Translations under genes and position numbers: made by a program
Source of the DNA: Clostridiaceae bacterium
GTDB lineage: Bacteria > Bacillota > Clostridia > Oscillospirales > Acutalibacteraceae
Length of the DNA stretch: 33,263 bases
Direction: 5' to 3'
Assembly (NCBI GenBank): GCA_016290515.1
Contig: JAEEUJ010000004.1
Location: 1 to 33,263, forward strand
The notes under the pieces: model-generated
Told to the model about the DNA's origin: nothing
Database searches by the model: none
Seen by the model: the letters and a program-made list of their open reading frames with translations, nothing else
Shown here: positions 17,149-24,160 of the stretch, in pieces
How positions within the stretch are numbered: the stretch's first letter is position 1
Layout: each line of letters begins with the position of its first letter

Positions 17149-18153
17149 TTATGCTATAACTTTTCTGATTTCTTCCACGCCCTTGACAACCTCGGCGAAT
17201 TCCTCGGGGCGAAGCGCCTGAGGTCCGTCGCAAAGCGCCTTTGACGGGTCGTTATGTACTTCTATCATAAGTCCGTCCGCACCGCAGGCCGCCGCTGCAA
17301 AGCTCATCGGCTTGACCAGACGGGCGATACCCGCCGCGTGGCTCGGGTCGATAACTACGGGCAGATGCGTTTTTTCCTTAAGCATCGGCACAGCCGCTAA
17401 ATCAAGCGTGTTTCTGGTCGCCGTTTCAAAGGTGCGTATGCCCCTCTCGCAGAGTATTACGTTCGGGTTGCCCTCGCTCATAATGTACTCGGCGCTCATA
17501 AGGAGCTCCTGATAGGTCGCCGAAAGTCCGCGCTTGAGGAAAATCGGTTTGTCGAGTTTGCCGAGTTCCTTGAGCAGTTCAAAGTTCTGCATATTTCTCG
17601 CGCCGACCTGAATTATATCGACATCCTCAAACAAATCTATATGCGAGGCGTCCATAATCTCGGTAACTATCGGCATTCCCGTCTCTTTTTTAGCTTCAAG
17701 CAGAAGGCCCAGGCCCTCGTTTCTCATGCCCTGAAAGGCGTACGGCGAGGTTCTCGGTTTGAAAGCGCCGCCGCGCAGTATAGTCGCACCTGCCGCCTTG
17801 ACCGCCTTTGCAACGGTTATAATCTGCTCCTCGGACTCTATCGAGCAGGGGCCGGCAAAGAACTGAAAGTTTCCGCCGCCTATCTTTATTCCGTCTCCGA
17901 CTGTTATAACCGTGTCGTCGGGGTGGAATTTGCGGTTTGCCTGTTTATAGGGCTCTGAAATTCTCCTTATGCCCTCGACTATTTCAAGACCTTCTATAAG
18001 GTCGGTGTCAATTTTACTCGTGTCGCCGACAAGTCCCCAGATAGTCTGGAATTCACCGGTTGAAGCGTGAATCTCAACATTCTGCTGTTCAAGCCAGTTG
18101 CGCAGCACCTTTGTTTTCTGCTCGGGCGCCTGATTCTTCAAGATAATTATCAT
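17149..18153 (-). CDS. aroF: 3-deoxy-7-phosphoheptulonate (DAHP) synthase, type I-beta
   Basis: Entry enzyme of the shikimate pathway, joining PEP and erythrose 4-phosphate. 334 residues. About 75 N-terminal residues form a ferredoxin-like domain of the kind that regulates the Thermotoga enzyme (starting [17 protein letters not shown]). The barrel follows, with [85 protein letters not shown] and [10 protein letters not shown]. The ATG follows AGGAG (18166-18162), which begins just after the attenuator U run. First gene of the aro operon. The gene symbol varies between organisms (aroF, aroG or aroA in Bacillus usage). Confidence 0.95.
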   Translation of the reverse strand: MIIILKNQAPEQKTKVLRNWLEQQNVEIHASTGEFQTIWGLVGDTSKIDTDLIEGLEIVEGIRRISEPYKQANRKFHPDDTVITVGDGIKIGGGNFQFFAGPCSIESEEQIITVAKAVKAAGATILRGGAFKPRTSPYAFQGMRNEGLGLLLEAKKETGMPIVTEIMDASHIDLFEDVDIIQVGARNMQNFELLKELGKLDKPIFLKRGLSATYQELLMSAEYIMSEGNPNVILCERGIRTFETATRNTLDLAAVPMLKEKTHLPVVIDPSHAAGIARLVKPMSFAAAACGADGLMIEVHNDPSKALCDGPQALRPEEFAEVVKGVEEIRKVIA

Positions 18154-18166
18154 AATCTCAACTCCT

Positions 18167-18199
18167 AAAAAAAGCCCCGCAGTGTTTTCACTGCGAGGC
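18167..18199 (-). terminator. Attenuator terminator upstream of the aro operon
   Basis: On the minus strand GCCTCGCAGTG - AAAA - CACTGCGGGGC, an 11-bp stem with one G-U pair, then seven Ts, ending one base before the AGGAG of the DAHP synthase gene. It sits between the leader peptide and the first structural gene, so it can only work as a conditional terminator. Confidence 0.93.
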
Positions 18200-18239
18200 G
18201 TAACTTACAAAACCTTAAGCAAAACCTTTTTCAGCGAAA
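18186..18239 (-). promoter_or_regulatory. Antiterminator pairing of the aro attenuator
   Basis: TTTCGCTG (minus strand, 18239-18232) can pair with CAGTGAAA (18193-18186) over 8 bp with one G-U. The second segment includes half of the 5' arm and the loop of the terminator hairpin, so this pairing and the terminator exclude each other. Confidence 0.65.
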
Positions 18240-18271
18240 CTCACTAAACCCTATCACTAAAGCTGATAAAG
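18226..18271 (-). promoter_or_regulatory. Anti-antiterminator (1:2) hairpin of the aro attenuator
   Basis: CTTTATCAGC (minus strand, 18271-18262, lying in leader codons 14-17) pairs with GCTGAAAAAG (18235-18226) over nine of ten positions, with one A-A mismatch. The second arm shares GCTG with the antiterminator, so a ribosome paused on the Tyr/Phe codons would break this hairpin and release the antiterminator. Confidence 0.65.
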
Positions 18272-18312
18272 TAAAAGTAGAAGTATTCAGCTGTAAAAAA
18301 CAAGCGAGTCAT
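18244..18312 (-). CDS. Phe/Tyr leader peptide of the aro operon
   Basis: A 22-codon ORF on the minus strand, ATG at 18312-18310 and TAG at 18246-18244, with GCAGG seven bases before the start. Nine of 22 residues are aromatic (six Phe, three Tyr, no Trp), packed in FF at residues 5-6 and EYFYFYFISF at residues 9-18. It is followed by mutually exclusive hairpins and a terminator before the DAHP synthase gene. This is the layout of a ribosome-mediated transcription attenuator, as in the E. coli pheA and trp leaders. The absence of Trp fits an operon that ends in Phe (pheA) and Tyr (tyrA) branches. Probably untranslated by gene finders because of its size. Confidence 0.9.
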   Translation of the reverse strand: MTRLFFTAEYFYFYFISFSDRV

Positions 18313-18342
18313 AGGTTTACCTGCTTAAAAATTGTTGTAAAT

Positions 18343-18371
18343 ATATTAGCATCGCAATATTAATTTGTCAA
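18343..18371 (-). promoter_or_regulatory. Sigma-A promoter of the aro operon
   Basis: Minus strand TTGACA (18371-18366), 17 bases, TAATAT (18348-18343). Transcription would begin near 18336, about 24 bases before the leader ATG, which leaves room for its ribosome binding site. It sits just past the stop of the upstream glycosyltransferase gene. Confidence 0.85.
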
Positions 18372-18394
18372 TAAACAGAAAAGTGAATATCGGT

Positions 18395-19150
18395 TTATTT
18401 TCTGTCCCTGAAATACATTCTCATTGATTTGAGATGATATTTCAGCAGCTTCAGACTCTTTGAGCTGCCGCCGTCCCAGTTGTGCGTTACGCTGAATTCG
18501 GGATTGTATATGATTTTGCCGTACTGTCTTATTCTGTCGGACAGATCCGAGTCCTCCATATACATAAAGTACTTCTCGTCAAAGCCGCCGATTTTATTGA
18601 AAAGCTCGGTACGCATCAGCATAAAACAGCCCGAACAGAATTCAATTTCGGCAGGCTCTGTAATATTTTCATTTGCGCGCGTGTACTCGTCGCGTATGCC
18701 CCTGAACGCCTTGATATAGCGTGAAAGCCTGCCGAGTATCATATAGCGTTTAGTCGGTTTTCTTTTGGGAAGATGCTGGACGGTGCCGTCGGGATTGAGT
18801 ATCTGCGGAGTGACAAGCGCCGTGTCGGGATTGGCATCAAGATAAGCGCAAAGTCCCGCAAGTACGTCGCCCTCAAAGGTGATGTCGGGATTGACTATCG
18901 CGTGATAAACGCTGTCGGTACCGAGCATTTTGTTGTGTCCCGCGCCGAAACCGCGGTTTTCGCCCGCGTTTATGATATTGACCTCCGGATATGCGGACTT
19001 AACGACCTCGACGGTTTTGTCCGTCGAAGCGTTGTCAATAAGCGTGAGCGTATATTCAATTTGTTTTGTGTTTTCGGTAACGCTTTTTATAACGTTGAGA
19101 ATCTCATTCTCGCTGTTATAGCTTACCACTGCAACGGAAAGCCGAGCCAT
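18395..19150 (-). CDS. Family 2 glycosyltransferase, rhamnosyltransferase-like
   Basis: Soluble GT-A fold transferase, 251 residues. It starts LSVAVVSYNSENEIL, has the nucleotide-binding IDNASTDKTVEVV, NRGFGAGHNKML, and the metal-binding VNPDITFEGD where the DXD motif is replaced by NPD. CSGCFMLMRTELFNKIGGFDEKYFMYMEDSDLSDRI is the acceptor/catalytic block (quoted by its key ends: CSGCFM, GGFDE, EDSDL). This pattern matches WbbL-like rhamnosyltransferases. It is the last gene of the dTDP-rhamnose operon, which fits use of that donor. Acceptor unknown. Confidence 0.85.
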   Translation of the reverse strand: MARLSVAVVSYNSENEILNVIKSVTENTKQIEYTLTLIDNASTDKTVEVVKSAYPEVNIINAGENRGFGAGHNKMLGTDSVYHAIVNPDITFEGDVLAGLCAYLDANPDTALVTPQILNPDGTVQHLPKRKPTKRYMILGRLSRYIKAFRGIRDEYTRANENITEPAEIEFCSGCFMLMRTELFNKIGGFDEKYFMYMEDSDLSDRIRQYGKIIYNPEFSVTHNWDGGSSKSLKLLKYHLKSMRMYFRDRK

Positions 19151-19159
19151 ACGCCCACC

Positions 19160-19933
19160 TCACAATCCGAGTCTGTAAAATACGTTTATGTTAAGTTGCC
19201 GTTTAAGCAGATACAGCCTGCCCTGTAAAACTGTTTTTCCGTCACCTGACTGCTGACAGAAATAGCTGTAATCCTTTTTGAAAATACGGAAGCGGCGTTT
19301 TGCCGCATTTATGTTTTTGTGGTCGTTTGCCGAAAAGCTCTGGCAAAGCTCAAGACCTTCGGCAACCGAAATCTTCACATTTTTTGCCTTCATATCTCGC
19401 AAAAATGCGTGGTCGATAAAGTCAAGAAAATAGTTCTCGTCATATCGGTAATCTTCAAAGAGTTTAAGGTTAACCGCCATGCCGCTGTTTATGCCCGAAA
19501 TATTGGTTTCGTTTAACTGCGAAAGGCTGTTGATGCGCTTTGTCAACGCGCCGTCAATGATGCAAGGCGACATAATGCCGACCTTGTCGCGGATGACGGG
19601 CAGAATTATATCTGCGCCGCTCTTTTCAATCTCGCAGTCAAGCTTTTCAAAGTAATCGGAAGGTACCTCGGTATCGTCGTCGAAAAGGCAGACGTAACCG
19701 TTTCTGCCCTTCAGCGAATCAAGTGCGCGGTTATACGCCTTAGCAAGTCCGAGATTGCCGCCCATTGAGATATAGCCGACGCCCCTGTCAGCTATGTTGC
19801 GGTTGGAGTTTTCCTGAGTCGAGTTGTCGCAGACCGTAACGGACACACCGAGCTTTTCAAGGCTCCTGAAGGTAAGGGATTCTTCAATTTTGCGGTTGCA
19901 AATAACCATTACGGCAAAGAAAGTGTTGTTCAT
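19160..19933 (-). CDS. Family 2 glycosyltransferase
   Basis: 257 residues, GT-A fold. The N-terminus FFAVMVICNRKIEESLTF is unusual for GT2 but leads into VTVCDNSTQENSN and GNLGLAKAYNRAL, and then CLFDDDTEVPSDYFE with the DDD metal site. INSGMAVNLKLF and DENYFLDFIDHAFLRDM hold the later Gly-rich and acidic catalytic blocks. It lies between two other GT2 genes, nine bases from the next. Donor and acceptor are not visible; a role in the same rhamnose-containing polymer is inferred from position. Confidence 0.83.
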   Translation of the reverse strand: MNNTFFAVMVICNRKIEESLTFRSLEKLGVSVTVCDNSTQENSNRNIADRGVGYISMGGNLGLAKAYNRALDSLKGRNGYVCLFDDDTEVPSDYFEKLDCEIEKSGADIILPVIRDKVGIMSPCIIDGALTKRINSLSQLNETNISGINSGMAVNLKLFEDYRYDENYFLDFIDHAFLRDMKAKNVKISVAEGLELCQSFSANDHKNINAAKRRFRIFKKDYSYFCQQSGDGKTVLQGRLYLLKRQLNINVFYRLGL

Positions 19934-19939
19934 ATTCTC

Positions 19940-20632
19940 TTACCCTTTGAAATAAGCCTTTATTATGCCCAGTCTCCACTTAATCATCTGCATAACGCCC
20001 TCGTGCTGCATTTTCGACGAATTGTCGCCGTGTCTGCGCCAGAGTATCAGCGGCTCGTTTATGAGCTTAACCCTGCCATGCTTTTCACACATAAGACCTA
20101 TCCACTGGTCGTGCATGGGCAGGTTTTCGGGAAACGGCAAAATGTAATCAAGAGCCTCTCTTCTGAGCGCCATACAGCAACCCATATAGGAGTTTTTGAT
20201 TATGTTTTTGAGTATTCCCGTTTTTGTGCCCCTGACCTCAAAGAATGATTCGTTAAGCGTGTTAAGCTCACCGTCGGTCACTCTTGCGTCGTGCATAACG
20301 AGAAGCAAATCTCCGTCGGCTTTGAACTCATCTTTAACTCTTTGCACCTTGTTTTCAAGCCATATATCGTCCTGATCGCAAAGAAAAATCAAATCGTTTC
20401 TGCAATTCTTAATTGCGTTTTCAAAGTTCTTTATAAGTCCCTTTCCCTCGCCGTCAACTATACGGATACGGCTGTCGCCGAGAGCTTCGATAAGCTGACG
20501 GGTGCCGTCGGTTGACGGGTCGAGGGACACAACAATTTCGTCGTCCCCGGACAACTGCGGCAATACCGAGCGCAACTGCCCGGCTATATACTTTTCACCG
20601 TTATAAGCCGCGAGGGCAACCGAAACCGTCAT
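19940..20632 (-). CDS. Family 2 glycosyltransferase
   Basis: 230 residues. VSVALAAYNGEKYIAGQLRSVL, DEIVVSLDPSTDGT, and LIFLCDQDDIWLENKV (the DXD equivalent DQDD) define a GT2 of the rhamnosyl/hexosyl type. MGCCMALRREAL and PMHDQWIGLMCEKHG are the later catalytic block. WRRHGDNSS near the C-terminus is common in rhamnose-polymer glycosyltransferases. It starts 2 bases after the rmlC stop, so it belongs to the same transcript. Confidence 0.86.
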   Translation of the reverse strand: MTVSVALAAYNGEKYIAGQLRSVLPQLSGDDEIVVSLDPSTDGTRQLIEALGDSRIRIVDGEGKGLIKNFENAIKNCRNDLIFLCDQDDIWLENKVQRVKDEFKADGDLLLVMHDARVTDGELNTLNESFFEVRGTKTGILKNIIKNSYMGCCMALRREALDYILPFPENLPMHDQWIGLMCEKHGRVKLINEPLILWRRHGDNSSKMQHEGVMQMIKWRLGIIKAYFKG

Positions 20633-20634
20633 AA

Positions 20635-21198
20635 TCAGAATGTATTCTTCTCCTTGAATTCCTTAAAGGACTGATGAACCTTATCCTTTTCGGAAAGCAG
20701 TATTTCCATATCGTCGGGAATTGGCCACTCGATACCGATGTCGGGGTCGTTCCACATAAGTCCCGCCTCGTGAGTGGGATCGTAATAGCGTGTGCACTTG
20801 TAAACGAATTCAGCCTCGCCTGAAAGCACTACAAAGCCGTGAGCAAAGCCCTCGGGAATATAGAACTGCTTCTTGTTCTCAGCCGAAAGAACAACGCCGT
20901 ACCACTTGCCGAAGGTCTCGCTGTTACGTCTTAAATCAACAGCAACGTCAAAGACCTCACCCGAGACAACTCTGACGAGCTTGCCCTGTGAGTTCTCGGT
21001 CTGGAAGTGAAGTCCGCGAAGCACACCGCGCTTTGACTTGGACTGATTGTCCTGAACGAAAACGGCGTCAACGCCGCCTGCGCAGAATTCCTCATACTGA
21101 TAGGTTTCCATAAAGTAGCCTCTGTTATCGCCGAAAACCGTAGGCTCGATAACATATACGTCCTTGATAGGAGTTTTGATAAAATTAAATTTGCCCAT
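20635..21198 (-). CDS. rmlC: dTDP-4-dehydrorhamnose 3,5-epimerase
   Basis: Third step of dTDP-L-rhamnose synthesis. A 187-residue cupin with FGDNRGYFMETYQ, QDNQSKSKRGVLRGLHFQ (catalytic His in GLHFQ), GKLVRVVSGEVFDVAVDLR, and FYIPEGFAHGFVVLS; YYDPTHEAGLMWNDPDIGI contains the conserved WNDP. Full length. Separated from rmlB by 67 bases that contain a stable hairpin. Confidence 0.96.
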   Translation of the reverse strand: MGKFNFIKTPIKDVYVIEPTVFGDNRGYFMETYQYEEFCAGGVDAVFVQDNQSKSKRGVLRGLHFQTENSQGKLVRVVSGEVFDVAVDLRRNSETFGKWYGVVLSAENKKQFYIPEGFAHGFVVLSGEAEFVYKCTRYYDPTHEAGLMWNDPDIGIEWPIPDDMEILLSEKDKVHQSFKEFKEKNTF

Positions 21199-21222
21199 AA
21201 TTAAACCTCTTTACAGTCAACA

Positions 21223-21250
21223 ACTCAAACCGCCCGAAGACGGTTTGAGT
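21223..21250 (-). other. Stable UUCG-capped hairpin between rmlB and rmlC
   Basis: Perfect 10-bp inverted repeat ACTCAAACCG / CGGTTTGAGT. On the minus (transcribed) strand it extends by U-G and C-G to a UUCG tetraloop. No T run follows on the minus strand, so it is not a classical terminator. It may set the relative amount or stability of the rmlB and rmlC parts of the message. Confidence 0.6.
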
Positions 21251-21265
21251 ATGAATTTGAGTTTA

Positions 21266-22324
21266 TTATTTATTTTCGTACATCTTCTTGTAGTAATCCT
21301 GATATGCACCGCTGGTTACATTCTTAACCCAGTCCATATTGTCAAGATACCACTTGAGCGTCTTCTTGATACCAACCTCGAAGGTGGTCTCGGGATACCA
21401 GCCCAGAGCTTCCTTAATCTTGGTCGGGTCGATGCCGTAACGTCTGTCGTGGCCCTTACGGTCGGTGACGTACTTGATCATGTGCTCGCCAACCTCGGGG
21501 TCAACGTTTTCTTTGATGTACTGAATAATCGTCTTTACGATGAAGATGTTCGGTCTCTCGTTGTGGCCGCCTACGTTATAGACCTCGCCGTCAACGCCGT
21601 TGCGTACTACCATATCGATAGCCTTGCAGTGGTCCTCAACATAGAGCCAGTCACGAACCTGCATGCCGTCACCGTAAACGGGAAGCTCCTTATGAGCAAG
21701 GGTATTGTTCATAATAAGAGGGATAAGCTTCTCGGGGAACTGATACGGACCGTAGTTGTTCGAGCAGCGTGTGATGTTGATCGGGAACTTGTAGGTGTCG
21801 TGGAAAGCCTTTACGAAGAAGTCAGCAGAAGCCTTACTCGACGAATAGGGGCTGTGAGGATCGAGCGGAGTGGTCTCCATAAAGAAGCCCTCTGCGCCGA
21901 GTGAGCCGTAAACCTCGTCGGTTGAAACCTGAAGATACTTGACGCCCGCCTTGTACTCGTCGTCGCCCGTCTGCCAGGCTTCCTTGGCGCACTGAAGCAT
22001 ATTTACAGTACCGAGAACGTTGGTCTGAACGAAAATCTCGGGGTTGGTGATGCTTCTGTCAACGTGGCTTTCAGCCGCGAAGTTGACAACGTAGTCAACG
22101 TCGTTTTCCTTAAAGATCTTCGAGATGGCTTCCTTGTCGCAAATGTCAGCCTGAACGAAGCTGTAGCGGGGGTTGTTCTCAACGCTCTTGAGGTTCTCAA
22201 GGTTGCCCGCATAGGTAAGCTTATCAACGTTGATGATTTTAACGTCATCGTACTTGTTAAGCATATAGATTACGAAATTTGAGCCGATAAAACCGGCGCC
22301 GCCTGTTACAAGATAAGTTTTCAT
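21266..22324 (-). CDS. rmlB: dTDP-glucose 4,6-dehydratase
   Basis: Second step of dTDP-L-rhamnose synthesis, an extended short-chain dehydrogenase using bound NAD. Shows YLVTGGAGFIGSNFV at the N-terminus, VDKLTYAGNLENL, NFAAESHVDRSI, QVSTDEVYGSLG, the catalytic YSSSKASADFFV (YxxxK), and RCSNNYGPYQFPEKLIPL. 352 residues from the ATG at 22324, which overlaps the rmlD stop as ATGA. A longer upstream reading adds 28 residues with no family resemblance. Confidence 0.97.
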   Translation of the reverse strand: MKTYLVTGGAGFIGSNFVIYMLNKYDDVKIINVDKLTYAGNLENLKSVENNPRYSFVQADICDKEAISKIFKENDVDYVVNFAAESHVDRSITNPEIFVQTNVLGTVNMLQCAKEAWQTGDDEYKAGVKYLQVSTDEVYGSLGAEGFFMETTPLDPHSPYSSSKASADFFVKAFHDTYKFPINITRCSNNYGPYQFPEKLIPLIMNNTLAHKELPVYGDGMQVRDWLYVEDHCKAIDMVVRNGVDGEVYNVGGHNERPNIFIVKTIIQYIKENVDPEVGEHMIKYVTDRKGHDRRYGIDPTKIKEALGWYPETTFEVGIKKTLKWYLDNMDWVKNVTSGAYQDYYKKMYENK

Positions 22325-23229
22325 TGGTCCTTCTCCATTTCGTCTAATTTTATGATATATTCCTTCAGCGCTGTCTGCCAGTCTCTCATTTCGTTGCCGA
22401 CAGTGCATTTCAGCATAAGATTGTTAAGCGAGGAGTAAAGCGGTCTGGGCGCCGCTGCGGGATACTTTGCCGAGTATTCCTCGGTGGTGCATTTTGCAAC
22501 CGTACCCTTGCAGCCTGACAGCTCCATAATCAGAGCCGCAAAGTCTGCCCAGCTGCACTCGCCCTCACCCGTACAGTGATAGACACCGTATTCTTCCGTT
22601 AACGCAAGCTTGAGAATGTGATAGGCAAGGTCGTTTGCGTTGGTGGGATTTCCCCTCTGGTCGTCAACAACGGTTGTGACGTCGTTCATATTACCGAGTC
22701 TTCTCATGGTCTTTACAAAGTTCTTGCCGATAAGCCCGTAAAGCCACGCAGTACGCAGGATAAAATATCTCGTCGAGAATTCCTCAACGTATTTTTCGCC
22801 CAGAAGCTTCGACTTGCCGTAAACGGTGTTGGGCTCGGTTTCGTCCCATTCGCAACGCGGCGTGTTACCGTCGCCCTTGAAAACATAGTCGGTCGAAACG
22901 TGAACGAGCTTTGCTCCGTTTCTCTCGGCAGCCATCGCGAGATTGCGAGGGCCTATCGCGTTGACCTTCATAGTCGCGTCGAAATTCGTTTCGCAGCCGT
23001 CAACGTTGGTCATAGCCGCGCAGTTTATGATAACGTCGGGCTTCTTCTCACCGACAAACGCCATAACCGCTTCGGTGTCGGTGATGTCGAGGTCCTCGAC
23101 GTCAACCGCAATAATCTCACAGCCTGCATATTTGTCGGAAATCCTGCCGATTCCCGCTTCGCCGGTTCTTAGCATGGTCTGAAGCTCGTTGCCGAGCTGA
23201 CCGTGAGAGCCTGTAATCAGTATTTTCAT
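22321..23229 (-). CDS. rmlD: dTDP-4-dehydrorhamnose reductase
   Basis: Final step giving dTDP-L-rhamnose, NAD(P)H-dependent. Shows ILITGSHGQLGNEL, VINCAAMTNVDGCE, LVHVSTDYVFKGDG, the catalytic VYGKSKLLGEKYV (YxxxK), LRTAWLYG and DQRGNPTNANDLA. 302 residues. Overlaps rmlB and follows rmlA by 13 bases. The residue spacing, including an insertion near residues 28-38, is of the Gram-positive type. Confidence 0.96.
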   Translation of the reverse strand: MKILITGSHGQLGNELQTMLRTGEAGIGRISDKYAGCEIIAVDVEDLDITDTEAVMAFVGEKKPDVIINCAAMTNVDGCETNFDATMKVNAIGPRNLAMAAERNGAKLVHVSTDYVFKGDGNTPRCEWDETEPNTVYGKSKLLGEKYVEEFSTRYFILRTAWLYGLIGKNFVKTMRRLGNMNDVTTVVDDQRGNPTNANDLAYHILKLALTEEYGVYHCTGEGECSWADFAALIMELSGCKGTVAKCTTEEYSAKYPAAAPRPLYSSLNNLMLKCTVGNEMRDWQTALKEYIIKLDEMEKDQ

Positions 23230-23242
23230 ATTATACCTCTCG

Positions 23243-24118
23243 TCAATCTACAGCCTTACCCGCTACCTTGTAGAGATACTGACCGTATTCGGTAGTGTGG
23301 AGCTTATCAGCCTGAGCAAGAAGCTGGTCGCGGTTGATAAAGCCGTTTGCGTATGCAATTTCCTCAAGGCAGGCAACGTAGAGTCCCTGTCTGGTCTGAA
23401 CCGCCTCAATGAAATTGGCGGCGTCGAGCATCGCTCTGTGAGTACCCGTGTCGAGCCACGCCATACCGCGTCCGAAAAGCTCAACCTTAAGTGTGCCTCT
23501 GCGAAGGTACTCGTTGTTGATGGACGTGATTTCTATTTCGCCTCTTGCGGAGGGCTTTACGTTCTTGGCTATTTCAATAACGTCGTTATCGTAGAAGTAA
23601 AGACCGGGAACAGCGTAGTTTGACTTCGGATGCTCGGGCTTCTCCTCAATTGAGAGAACGTTCCAGTCCTTGTCGTATTCAACAACGCCGAACGCGGTGG
23701 GATTGCTTACGTGATAGCCGAAAATCGTCGCGCCCTTTTCCCTTGCGCTTGCCTTGGCAAGACGCTCGGAAAAACCGTAGCCGTAGAAAATGTTGTCGCC
23801 GAGAACAAGACAAACACTGTCATCGCCGATAAACTCCTCGCCGATAATGAACGCGTCGGCAAGTCCTCTGGGCTTGTCCTGTACGGCGTACTGAATATTC
23901 ATACCTAACTGTGAGCCGTCACCGAAAAGCTCCTTGTAATCGGAGATGTCTCTCGGTGTCGAGATAATCAGAACGTCTCTGATTTTGGCAAGCATAAGCG
24001 TTGACATCGGATAATAAATCATCGGCTTATCATAGACAGTAAGAATCTGCTTTGATACCGCCAATGTTGACGGATAAAGGCGTGTGCCTGCTCCGCCTGC
24101 GAGTATAATACCCTTCAT
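23243..24118 (-). CDS. rmlA: Glucose-1-phosphate thymidylyltransferase
   Basis: First step, making dTDP-glucose from dTTP and glucose 1-phosphate. [22 protein letters not shown] is the nucleotide-binding signature (key residues GGxGTRLxP and K). Also [27 protein letters not shown], and [17 protein letters not shown]. 291 residues. The ATG at 24118 has GGAGGG seven bases upstream and begins the conserved KGIILAGG. A start five codons earlier is less likely. Typically inhibited by dTDP-rhamnose. Confidence 0.97.
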   Translation of the reverse strand: MKGIILAGGAGTRLYPSTLAVSKQILTVYDKPMIYYPMSTLMLAKIRDVLIISTPRDISDYKELFGDGSQLGMNIQYAVQDKPRGLADAFIIGEEFIGDDSVCLVLGDNIFYGYGFSERLAKASAREKGATIFGYHVSNPTAFGVVEYDKDWNVLSIEEKPEHPKSNYAVPGLYFYDNDVIEIAKNVKPSARGEIEITSINNEYLRRGTLKVELFGRGMAWLDTGTHRAMLDAANFIEAVQTRQGLYVACLEEIAYANGFINRDQLLAQADKLHTTEYGQYLYKVAGKAVD

Positions 24119-24160
24119 AGTGTTTCCCTCCAAACACGTTTAATTTTTATGTGAATTTTA

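Noticed and set aside
18154-18394. T-box leader in front of the aro operon
   Set aside because: No T-box motif (AGGGTGGNACCGCG-like) or specifier-loop layout; the Phe/Tyr-rich leader ORF and competing hairpins explain the region better.
22325-22408. 28-codon upstream extension of rmlB
   Set aside because: It overlaps the end of rmlD in another frame and adds residues with no family resemblance; the ATG at 22324 overlaps the rmlD stop as expected for coupling.
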